From: Chaetomium olivaceum
Lineage: Eukaryota > Ascomycota > Sordariomycetes > Sordariales > Chaetomiaceae
Direction: 5' to 3'
DNA: 64,000 bases
NCBI GenBank assembly: GCA_039881045.1
Contig: JAYWVB010000009.1
Location: 496,001-560,000, forward strand
Position numbers and translations under genes: made by a program. A model generated the notes under the pieces. That model made no database searches. It was given only the letters and a program-made list of their open reading frames with translations, and had not been told where the DNA came from. Each line of letters begins with the position of its first letter. Within the stretch, counting starts at the first letter, position 1. Shown piece after piece: positions 32,625-43,106 of the stretch.

Positions 32625-33895
32625 GTTGGGTAGTTGGGTAGATGGACCGGCGGGCAGATGACGGGCCTAAAGAGTCGAGATAGACGGCGAACGCGGCATT
32701 AAGTGGAAGTTTATTTTGTTTTATTCGTTCTCGACGATGCTTCGAGAACGCTCGGATAGACAATGCAAGATGATGGCAAGGAATAAGTGGTTCCGATCGA
32801 TGGCTGGCTGGATGATGAAAGCAAAGTTAGCATTGCTGGCCAGACCAACATGTGCCGCCCATGACTGATTCGACAGTTATCACGCCACTCAGAGCTTCCC
32901 ACCACTGTGGTGGTAGTATGCAACGGCGGGGCAGGCTGGGCAGGGTAACACAACAGAAAGAGCAAAGTGGAGAGACACGGGCATATGCAACAGATAGGCA
33001 GATAGGCAGATAGGCAGATGAACGAATTATGAGGAATTGGCAAGAGAGGGGTGGATGGACAGGAACTCGCCTAATTTCAAGGTGGTTGACAATGTATCAT
33101 TGGGTTATTTGGGTTATTTGAGTGATTTGATCGTCAGAGGAGGAACGAGAGATGCATCTCGCAGAAAACTCGTTTAGAGATCAAAGCCCAACATGCCGTC
33201 CCGTCTGGGGTCTTGGGGGAATTGGCTTTATGATGGTGGGCAGCCAAGTTCAATTGGAGATCGGGATTTCTTGGTCTATGCGGAACACGCAGGAACAAGT
33301 TTGCTTCTTTCTCTCCCATGAAGCACATCAAGCAGGGGCGGATTCTTCTTTCCGAGCATGACAACCTTGGAACCCTTTTCCGGAATAACCCATGCTTGGT
33401 TTCTACCTGTATGAATTAACTTTCAAAGTTCCCCAAGCCGAGTCTGCTGAGCAAATACTTCCAAAGATATCTTCGATCATGGCACACGCTTTCTGCCAGT
33501 GGCAAGTACCAGGTAATGACGATGATAACTCGAGCATTGTGCAAGGCATCTATTGTGTAAGTCGGGTCGCCGTTGGAGCTCAATAGGTTGTGAGGAAAAG
33601 CTTGGGAAGGTGGAGCAAAGGAGCTCAGTGGAACACCTCACAGACTTGGCGCGGGGCAGATCCCCACATTATCGTCATCGATAAAATTGGAGTTGAGTGG
33701 CGGTCGCAGACGGCAGAAATTATTCTGCCTTTGTTTACCGCTTTTAGCCAGCAAGGTAACAAAGCCTCGATTTGTTTTTGTCCTTTTGATGCAACTTGCA
33801 ATCTCCCCCGTCAGGCACCGTCAGGCTTGCACATTACATTAACCTCGAACCCTACCGACGCAAACCATTTCGAAACACGACCACGTCAACAAGCG
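32625..33895. promoter_or_regulatory. Divergent region between CBM48 gene and IWR1
   Basis: The 1.27 kb region contains both promoters. A short tandem repeat lies at 32991-33019, and repeated GGGTTATTT-like units near 33100-33120. An open frame runs into the IWR1 start from 33590, but its upstream part lacks conserved features, so the ATG at 33896 is preferred. Confidence 0.55.
32991..33019. repeat. GATAGGCA 8-bp microsatellite
   Basis: Three and a half perfect copies of GATAGGCA lie in the divergent promoter region, 370 bp upstream of the CBM48 start. Each unit contains a GATA core, so it could act as a cluster of GATA-factor sites. Confidence 0.75.
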
Positions 33896-35285
33896 ATGGC
33901 AGGCCTTCCACCAGACATCATCCAAGTCAAGCGCAAACGTGGCAAAGATGACGACCCCGTCGACTTTCTCCGACTCGAGGAGAGCAAACGATCCCGCTCG
34001 AGCGATGGCGGTTGGGTCTACCAGCGCAAGTCGGCCGATGATGGGCGTGCTAGCCACGCGGTCGCCGAGCCACCCAGCCCAACGATCCCGGTGATCAAGC
34101 CAACCCGAGAAGGCGACGGAGAGAGACGGGTCAGGCACCCGCGCACACGATCCAGGGCTCTTGTCAGGGACGAAGCGGCCATTCCAGGAACAGCGCCAGA
34201 TGCTTCCAACGCATCGGAGCGACCAGCGCCATTCACCTTGGGCCATTCGAGTCATCCGAGCACCGACCGCATACGCCGGTTCCACATGGCGAGATCTAAC
34301 TCGCCCCAACCAGCCGCTGGCGTGTCAAAGAGGCGCGCCGTACCTGCCGTGTTCGTCGAGCGGGGCGCAAAGAAACAACGCGAGACATTGAAGGCCAAGA
34401 TCCAGGAACACAATGTAACCCCAGCAGAGTCACCGAGGCCCTCGCCGCCCTTGGGACCCTCTTCCCCCGCAAACGAGAAGCGATCGCTCAGCCCCGTCAA
34501 GTATAAGCGGCCAGGCGCCAGGGCCCGCACGCCCGCCCCCGATGATAAACCGAGGCTCCCCCCGTCCATGCGTGAGCGCGAGAAGTCCGACGTAAACGAG
34601 CTTGCTCGAGTGATGGACAGCTGGACACTCGATGAGATCACCAAGAACATCAACAAGATGGAAGAACAGAGCGCCAGATCCAAATCCAGCCCGGCCAAGT
34701 CGCGGTTCAAGCCCAAGCCCCCAAAGCAGCGCTACTTTGAACGCCACCCCGAGTCGATAGCCGCAAAGCAACAGCAGCCCGCAGCGGACGCAACATCCAT
34801 GGACGTGGACGTCAGGGTAGCGGGAGATTCGACCGACGAGGAGGACTACGTGTTGGAGACCTACGAGCGCGTTCCTGCACAACGGCTGCGGGAGAAGGCA
34901 GTGCCACCACACCTCGTTGGTGTCTTGATGTTTGATACGGAGCCGGATATGGTCGAGTTCTTTTACGGTAACGAGGGCGACAGCGAGGACGAGTTTCCAG
35001 AAGATGAAGATGATGAGAACGGTGAGTAGCCAACCTTTCTCGGTTGGTGTCTCCAGATAACTGACTGGCTATGCAGCGGAAAACTATTACGCGGCAGACT
35101 ACCCCGAGGAGGACCTCGACTGGGACGACGAGTTCAATCGGAACCCCTATTCCTACACGAATTTGAATGACTCGGATAGGGAAGAGTTCGACCAGCTGGA
35201 TTACGAGGACGACGGTTTTGAGAAGGCTGACCAGGCCACCGTGCCGCAGCTCCCGAAGGTGCAAGCCAAAGAATGGACATTCTAA
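33896..35285 (+). CDS. IWR1: Iwr1-family RNA polymerase II nuclear import factor
   Basis: Iwr1 binds assembled RNA polymerase II in the cytoplasm and directs its nuclear import; its human relative is SLC7A6OS. Two exons are read: 33896-35021 and 35077-35285, giving 444 residues without a break. The start MAGLPPDIIQVKRKRGKDDDPVDFLRLEE matches the family opening, with a basic NLS-like KRKRGK and a following FLRLEE. The middle is disordered and basic/Ser-rich. The C-terminal Iwr1 signature (about 350-395) reads EFFYGNEGDSEDEFPEDEDDEN then AENYYAADYPEEDLDWDDEF, and the rest is highly acidic. The intron splits the Ala codon of NAENYY. It converges on the gene at 36.0 kb. Confidence 0.93.
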
Positions 35286-36010
35286 AGAAGGATGTCGTGG
35301 GCGAGTGTATTATCATATGGGTACTGGCGCAAGGGCGCATAACGCAACAAGGGATGGTTATTTGGCGTTTATGGGATTGTCAAAGATAGAAGAAGAATGC
35401 CGAACGGCAAGGAGAGCGTCGAGATACACGGAGGATATCTCAAACCGAACTTCGGGAGGGATATGACGGAATGTAATTCAAGAAAGCTTCGCGAGCTTGT
35501 GTAATTCAGAGGTCAGACGTCTGGTTGATTAACCTAGTCTCAAATCGCACACACTATTCGCAAAAGTACAGTATCCGGTGACTCGGGTATATCCCAAACA
35601 CCTCGTGAGAGCAAAATCAATCCTCCGCCCAAGGTCATCAAACATTACATCAGCCGACTCATGCCCCAAACCAACCAAGCCATTACCGGGAGGAGGAATA
35701 AGAAGAGCAAAACAGACTGTGCCTCCCAAATTGCCGCCTTGCCGACGGTCCGCCGCTGTCCCCTTCTGATATAGGGAAAAGATACATCGAAGAAGGGAAT
35801 ATAACAGGTGTACGAAACTGGGTATGGACTGGGCTGCATTACATCCGTGGCCGTAGACCAACAGCACCAACATTGGTAACATGAACATCGTGAGACATGT
35901 ACGTGGAGTAGCCACATAGAAAAAGGCGTATAGACGCAGACAACAGAGCTTAGAGTGAGGGACGTGAAATGAACAATAACAAAGGAAAGACAGGGGCGGG
36001 AAGATACCCC
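35286..36010. other. Convergent spacer, IWR1 and the gene at 36.0 kb
   Basis: The 725 bp contain short motif-free frames only. No gene, repeat or RNA was recognised. Confidence 0.55.
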
Positions 36011-37376
36011 TCAAGATCGAAAGCGCACCACCACCCGCGGGTGAGGACGCGCCGCCCGAGCAGCAAGCCACTCCTCTCTCTGCCGGCGCCGGTTCTCCGC
36101 TACAACGTTGTTAGCAACCAAACGAAAAGTAGAGTCCAACCATGGCTAGTGGCATAAGGTATAATAGGGGTAGGGTAATTGTGGCAGTTGTATGTGTGTA
36201 ACTCACCAAGCACCCTCGCCTCGGCACGGTGCTCCGGCCGGACCCAATCATTGCGCTCGTCCACCAGCTCCTCGGGGAAGCGCTCCATCAGCGGGAACCG
36301 CGCCTTGCGGCACTTGACCTGGCGCGTGCGGTAGGCCACGCCGCGGTACATTTTGTACCACTCCCTCTTGCCGTTGCTGTCCCCCTCCTCTCCTCCCTCC
36401 CCCTCACTACCACCACCACCACCCATCCCAGCCACCTCACCACCACCACCCACGTCACCCCGCCCCACACCCGGCGAACCAGGCGGCGTCAACATCCCCG
36501 CTCCCTCCCCACCACCACCACCAGTAGACGCCCCCTCAACAGCAGGATCCACCAAAACCAACCCGCCCCCCTCGCCAATGACAGGCAGGTGCGCATTCGT
36601 GCGATAGTACGCGCACTCCAGGCCGCTCACGCTGCGCGGGATGGCGGGCCAGCGGGCCATGTAGGCGCGGCAGACCTCTGACCAGGGCAGGTCGAGGTCG
36701 ACGCGGTGGTAGATGAAGAAGGCTTCTTGTTGGAAGGTGTAGGGTTGGTTGTTGCGCTTGTTTGCTTTAGCGGGAGGTTCTGATGGTGAGGTTGGGGGGT
36801 TGGGTTTGGGGTTGGGTTTGGTGGTGGGTTTGGTGGTGGGTTGGGGTTTGCGGGTTGGTGGTGAGGAGGATGGTGGTGGTGGTGGTGGTGGTGAGGAGCG
36901 GGTTCTTGTTTTGTATTCTCCGCTGGGCGATGCTGGGAGGTGGCTAGCTGGGTGTTGGAGTGGTGGTCGGGGTTAACATCTGAGGAGGCGCTGCGGCGGA
37001 GGCGGGTGTAGTCTTTGGTGCTGCGCCTTTGGCGTTCACGATCGGGGCTGGCGCGGTGGTGGTGGAAGGGGGTGCGTGTCGGGACGGAGTAAGAACGGGA
37101 TGCCGTGTTGGCGCCCTTTCTGATACAGTCGGCTGATGCCCGCCGCGGACCGAGGGCTGGCGAAGAGGGTAGGATGCCCGGGTAATGGCCTGACACCGAC
37201 TGTGCGCGGGGAGGGAGCGTCGACCAGCTTGGGTAAGGGGCGGAGAAGAGGGACGGTGAGGGCTCGACGGGAGACGGAAGCGGCGACGGGGGAAAACTCG
37301 GGTAATGCTGGTGCTGCGTTGGCGGTGGTGGGACATCCCTGAGAAGAGTCGAGATGGGAGGGAGACGCTGGTCCAT
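36011..37376 (-). CDS. Uncharacterised fungal protein with conserved helical (SANT-like) block, one frame break
   Basis: Exon 1 is 37376-36207 and exon 2 is 36099-36011, giving 419 residues if one missing base is allowed for. The start MDQRLPPISTLLRDV is preferred over an in-frame Met at 37442. The N-terminus is Pro/Ser-rich with a run of eight His near 36885. After an Asn/Pro repeat the conserved part reads YTFQQEAFFIYHRVDLDLPWSEV, then RAYMARWP, then SGLECAYYRTN. This layout (aromatic helix, acidic LPW turn, W in the next helix, then a Tyr/Arg helix) resembles Myb/SANT-like modules, but I do not recognise the family with certainty. A Gly-rich insert follows, then KMYRGVAYRTRQVKCRKARFP and a basic Arg-rich tail. 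The frame changes between the His run and the domain, most likely at G6 36794-36799. Confidence 0.68.
36872..36892 (-). repeat. GGT microsatellite encoding a His run
   Basis: Seven to eight GGT triplets on the plus strand encode consecutive His codons (CAC/CAT) on the minus strand in the protein at 36.0-37.4 kb. Polyhistidine tracts of this kind are common in fungal transcription regulators. Confidence 0.75.
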
Positions 37377-40344
37377 GTAGATGCCTAGAGAGTCTCCTAG
37401 CCCAAAGTCATGCTGGATCCGGGGCAACCTCGAATGTCCCACGGAGGAAAGACTTTGTTCATCGGCCTACCGAATGGCAAGGCGAGATAGGGGGTGAGAA
37501 ACCATGACACAACAAATAGGGCAGAGTTTGAAGAAAGAATTTTATATTGGAGCAGTTGCCAGGGGAATATACAACGGTCTGCCCTCAAATCTGAACGAGT
37601 GACAGGACCTGAAAGTTCAAAGAGATGGGAGATATCAAAGCCAGGGACCGACCGGGGAGTCCGCGGGCCTCTATATACCTACAGAAACTCAGGACGCGAC
37701 GAGAACCCGCAGACTGATCCTCGCAAAGCGAGTGTCTCTTGGACAGTAGCTTCGCGTTGACGGAGATCCTCACTGCATCGGTAGTGTGCAGTAGCGCTAT
37801 CGACGATGCGGCGGCAGCTCCAGAGGTCCTAAACACAATCAGCCAATCTGTAAGCCTGAAGGAGGGGTCGTGGTGGGGGGTGAAGGGATCGAGGATCCTC
37901 TGCCCGCAGTCAACAAGGAGATGGGTCGTTCTTGGTGTGCCAAGGTCCCATCTGAGATTGGCGAGTCACCGTCCTACGCCCAAGCCTCGTCAAGCGGCTC
38001 CTCAATCGGTGGACGACGGCGGTCTAGCTAGGGAGGGCGTCTGGATCCCTGGATCCCTGCTTCCCCAGTTACCCCAGCTCCCCAAACGGGTATCAGAGGT
38101 CTCAGACAGGATACAGTACACAGAGCCGATCAACATGTGATGCGGCTTGGGCAAACCTCTCCGAGGCCGAGAACCCCTGTTGTATCGTCCGCAAGCTGGT
38201 GCCCCAGATCCCACGTCTACCGCCGGTGTGGCCGCCGACGCGATGGTGTGAACGGAACTCGGCTTCAGCGCGGGCCACTGTCGCAATCCCGGATGGGGGT
38301 CAACCCTCCTAAGGGGGTAAACGTCAGCTAAATATATACAAAAAGAAACTTGAGAAGGGTACGTCGAGCCAGTCAACGCCTCGGAACCGCCACACTGGAT
38401 GACTCTCCTGGTAAGGTAACACAAGGTAAGAGTGCTATCACAATGCGTCCCGTTCGTTACCACGGCAGAGTGGCCTGGGGGGGCGGCCCACGAAAATGGG
38501 GTACGCGGCCTGGCCCTCGACCGAGACACCATGCGGAAGCAAGCCGCGGAGCAGTGTTGATCTCCCCGCAGCTGAAGTTGAGCAGCGTTGTTCCCGGCAG
38601 ACGGAGTGCATCCCGAGGTCCAACAGACGCCAAAATAGCATTCAAAGCTGGGTGTTCCCTGAGAGATTCATTGTTTGTTCCCGCTAGCCAAACGGCGATC
38701 TTCGGCGCCACAAGCCAAAGGTTTGAGTCTCGCTATCGTCAGGTTGCAACCATTCAGGTCCGGCTGCCATCATCAAATGATCCAATTTCGTCGTCGAGAC
38801 TTTCAGTTAAAACGATAAAAACAACAAACTCAAACGGAACCTTGGACAACGATGGATGCCAAGGTGGGGAGGAGAAACCGGGTGGGCGGGTCCAAATGGA
38901 AGCAAGTATTCTTCTGTATAGACTAAAGCAGCCATTGGACATGGCGGGGAATCGGTCCCTTCAATGTCTCCGTGGATGCCCGTGGATGCTCCGTGGACAG
39001 CCGGAGGTCCAAGTATGTCGCTTGGAGGTTGAAGGATACCTACCTTACTTCGTACTCAACACTACTGTAACCACGCAGGGAAGCGAAGAGTTGACGGGAG
39101 TAAACCATGTTGTGTGTCAAGGGAAGGTGTGGCAGGCCAGTCCTGTGATTGGCTTAGGTTTTGCGGACCCAGATCGGTGGGTCCGACAGCCATGCCGCAG
39201 CCAGTTAGCGTGGCAGACGGCCTGTCAAAGTCGGCTCGATCTGGAAACCACGCGATCGTCAGCCGAAGCATCTTGCATGACAGGAACGAATCAAAACACT
39301 CCGGTCTTTTTTGTCAAGGACAGTACATGTACCACAGTATGCCTGCCAGTGTAATCAATTAGCTCAGCTCCTTTCAAGTTCAGTTCTGGAAACGCACAAG
39401 ATGGAAGCAAGGAGCGAGAAGGGTTTTGCTTTCTCTTGCTCAACCTCAATGGAAGCTGTTCCTTCCTCTTAACCAGATCACACGCAGGTGTGGCAGGCTA
39501 CCAAAATGGCGAATTCACTCATTGCTTGAACCCGGAAGGTACCGCCTTGTAGCTCCTTCTCAGGTTTCAAGAGGTCATCGGACAGAAAAAGCGGGACTTG
39601 ATCTGGAAATCCGATAGATCACTTTTCCTCTCTCCGCTAGTATCTCGCTTGAACCGGTCCCGGGACGAACGCTGCACTTACAGGCCGAGAACCATGGCGC
39701 GACAATCCGGAATATCACGCCAGGCCGCACACAGTGCCACCGCCATATTTAGCACATTCTGCAGCTGGCCAGATGAGCTCGACGCACAAGAGACCATTTT
39801 CAAGTTTCAAGCCCCCATGTTGCCATGCTCCTTCCTAGCCCAATCCCAGGTGGGCTACCAGTCCAATTACCTTGACAGTTTCAGGATACTGTTCATCTGA
39901 AGCTAGCCTCCAAAGCCATTGTTGCAGAGCTCAGCTCGCCCCTTAAGACGGCTGGCCGGTTCCCGAACGCCACCCCCTCCACGGTGCCGGATCTAGCGTG
40001 GCTCGGGAAGCTGCCTCCATCCGCTGTCAACGGGGTAACACGGCATCCATGACATCCCCCAAATCCGTCGTTCCACAACCTCCCTGCCGAGTCACCAACC
40101 CCCGAGGGGACATGGAAGCTCGAATCCGATGTGCCCTAAAGCCACGAGCGGTCCGCGTCAAGAAGCAAGCCAGATTCGATCTCGATTCGAGCGAGATTCG
40201 ATCTCTCAGGTACCACCAAGGGATGGCATGGCTGTCTGTGCGTCGAATATCGCAATCGCAGCCTCGGGCTTAAATATCCGGGAATGAGTACACAGGATAT
40301 CCCCGAGAAGAAATCCGCAACACCACACCGTGCCTCCAGCGAGG
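37377..40344. other. Intergenic region upstream of the 36.0-kb gene
   Basis: Nearly 3 kb separates two minus-strand genes. A 334-codon plus frame (38350-39354) is present but has shadow-like composition, no motif and no splice context, so it is not called. The half-motif TACTTCGTA occurs at 39046-39054. The stretch next to 37377 must hold the promoter of the adjacent gene. Confidence 0.5.
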
Positions 40345-41601
40345 CTAAAGCTTGCCCCGGGAACTCTCCGCTCGACTCCCACAATCCTTGGCTCTGTCGT
40401 CCGAGGCAGCTCCCAATCGCGTTGTGGTATCCAGGATGCTCTGGCCTGTCACCATGTCTTTGAACGACTCGTCCCCCGAAAATCGCCTGCTTCCTGCATC
40501 AGCCCAGTTCGATAAAAGAGGGGAACTCGCGGGTTACTCACCACCCTCGCTCTTCGCCGAGAGAAAGATGGGCACAGTCGCTGTTGAGCTCGCAGTCCCA
40601 GCCCCCTGATACCCCTCGCCCCCCTCTCCAGCCCATTACTGTGCCATCCTTGCTGTGATGATCAGCATCGCGTGCAGCTGTGGGTTCCCTCGCGGGCTCA
40701 TCCATCCCCTCGGTTTCTGGGCCCTGTCGGCGGCGGCGGCGGTACGCGCTCAGCCCGCAGGTGAAGCATTTGAAGTCATCTGTCTCGGTACTGTCGGGCA
40801 TTTGCCCAGTCAAGACACGCCCCAGCGCAATGATAACGGCGGCGTGCGAGCATAGCAGGATAGCTCGCACACCGTCTCGATCACACTGGGTGATCAGCGC
40901 CTCCATGGTTGCCGCCACGCGGCCGTGTAGCTCATCGATACCCTCACCCATGCGGCCGGCGTTACTGCCGGCCCATAGTCCGGATCGAGGAGACCCGGGA
41001 AGAGTGGATCGAGCTTCCCGAGACTCGCGGGAACTGGGTGCTCAAAGTCGGCCGAGCCGTACCATTCGCCCAGCCCAGTCTCACCCCGGATTTTCAAGGC
41101 CGGCTTGCCCTTGGCCGTTTCTGATGCTGCTTCCTGCGTCTGGCGCACGAAGGGCTGGACAGTTTGGAGGCACCGGTAATACAGGCTCGAATAAACTCGC
41201 TCAATAGGCGGGTCCACCGCCAGCAGCCTCACGGCGAGCTCATTCGCCTGGTCGACGCCATGTGCGGTCAGCGCTGGGTCAGCCGCCCCTCCGGTGGGAG
41301 ACCTCAGGAAGGCCGTGTAGTTGCCGTTTGATGGGTCGACCAGCCAGTTGGATCGAAACTAAGTCGATCAGCCATCGTCACCGCAACAGTGCAACTCCAG
41401 ACTCGACGGTTTAGGAAAACAAATTCAAAAGGGGTCGCCGCCCTCCCTAGATCCGCAGAGGGATGTCGAAACATGTTGCAAACCGCACGAGCACGGGCTC
41501 CTTGGTCTGAAACAAAACAAGACGCAGCCACTGAGCCATGAAAGCCACAGATAAGATGAGCAACTTACCCCATGGCGGGTAACGTAGATCACCTCCAGCA
41601 T
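40345..41601 (-). CDS. TFC7: Histidine phosphatase-superfamily protein, TFC7 (TFIIIC tau55)-like, one frame break
   Basis: In yeast, Tfc7 (tau55) is a subunit of the RNA polymerase III factor TFIIIC with a histidine phosphatase fold. Three exons are read: 41601-41569, 41358-40542 and 40486-40345, giving 330 residues after one base is restored. The phosphatase signature RHG is at residues 9-11 (VTRHG, at the first exon end). GAADPALTAHGVDQANELA, YSSLYYRCLQT and the second histidine in ILLCSHAAVI follow. The C-terminus DCELNSDCAHLSLGEERGWRFSGDESF matches the extension seen in fungal TFC7-like proteins. The frame changes at 40947-40949 (PAAW then GEGIDELHGR); G4 instead of G3 restores it. A plain phosphoglycerate-mutase-like enzyme is the alternative assignment. 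Confidence 0.82.
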
Positions 41602-43106
41602 GGCTGCCGCAGGGCAGGTGGATGCAGCTTCAGATTTCTCGTTTCTTTTTGCTGGTTGCTTGGTACGGGCTGCGACTGGATAATACTCTCGGGATTAGTC
41701 CCGACTCAATCATTACGATGTTGTGTGAACGTCCGTTGACGACGATGCGGGAGGAGTGGCACGACTTCAGCTCGGCAGGGTTTGGCCTTGCGAGACCTAC
41801 ATGCGAGGTGCATGCATGCCAGATGCGAACGGATACAATGCGGACGCAACGAGTGCAGATGCAAAATGCAGATGCAGGTCCTATGTGCCCTGATTTTCTT
41901 TCTATCTCGACTTCACCTTGGCCTGGCCGGGGCTGGGCTGGCCTGGGTGCGGGAGGGTACCGTACCTTTTGCCTATCCTACTTTGGGACTTGTGAGGTTT
42001 GTTGATAACTGTCACTGTCCCTCCCTGGCGTCGGGCTGGGCTTGCTTTGGGAGAGTTGAGGTCGCCGACTCCGAATCGAGGTATCCCCGTCGAGCTGCTG
42101 GTGGCGGCCGGATCAGATCGGACGTCCCAAGCAAGCTTTCCAAGGCGTTCTCCTGCAGTCGGGTTGACCTGGGTTGCCCAGATTCGGTGGTGTGGTGGTA
42201 TGTAGGTCGACCGATTGGGAATTTAGCGATGGCCCATCTCGAAATCGAACCGTCAAGTTTGGAAAGCGCCCGCGAGGTGTAGCGAAGGGAGTATGTGTAG
42301 TACCTGCGAAGCCTTCTCGATGCATGCAAGATGCCGGAACGGGACTGATGTGACTCGGGCGGCGCCCCGATTCGTCGGCCTGAGATTTGCGTGTTCTTGA
42401 CAAAACAGGAACCGAAGGGATGGGCTTTCGGTTTCGGGAGTGGTTGTCAAGGTGCGGTGGTGAAAAGGGATTGTATTGTGTATGAATGTGGAGGGTAAGC
42501 GGACCTGGCAAGCCCAATTCAGTCAGTCGATCAATTTGGAGTGGTATGAGTGGCAGGCGGAGTTGATGGTATGTAAAAGAATAAAAGAATAAAAAGGATA
42601 GCTGCACCTGAGACAAGGAAGGTGGTTCCAGTGTGAGTGAAACTGGTCCTCGGGATGGGATCAGCAAACGGCGGGGAACCGAGGCAAGAGTTCGGCTGCT
42701 ATAACCCTAACCCCTGCTTGTTTGGTATTGCCCCTTTTGTTCTCCAGGGACGACTCCTGTGTAAGTCAGCCCCGGACGACATCTGACAAGGTAAGGTAGG
42801 CGTGACCTGAGTACGCTTCACGATACATGGTGACCTCCAAGATTATATATTAAAAGACTTAGAGCTTTTATATCAGAAGGTTCAGGCCTTCAACTTAATT
42901 CATACTCTGGCAACTTGATGCAGATTAATATATATGCCGCCGTTGAGTTGTAGGCGAATCTTAGCGCCCGGCACTGGTACATTCAACTCATCTCAGTAAC
43001 TAGCAATGGCATTTGTAAAGTGTATAGTTATATCCACCACAACCGTCTTTCTTCCAGAACTCTACACAACCCTCAGTTCCCAATCCCATCATCATCACCC
43101 CATCTC
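41602..43106. promoter_or_regulatory. TFC7-like upstream region
   Basis: The 1.5 kb region holds the TFC7-like promoter and the 3' end of the GDF-motif gene. A GCATGCATGC-like cluster with repeated GCAGATGCAAAATGCAGATGCAGG units lies near 41805-41880. Pyrimidine/purine frames are short. No gene is supported. Confidence 0.5.

Noticed and set aside
38350..39354. 334-codon plus-strand frame as a gene
   Set aside because: Composition is rich in Arg/Ser/Thr as in non-coding frames, opposing frames are equally open, and no domain is seen.
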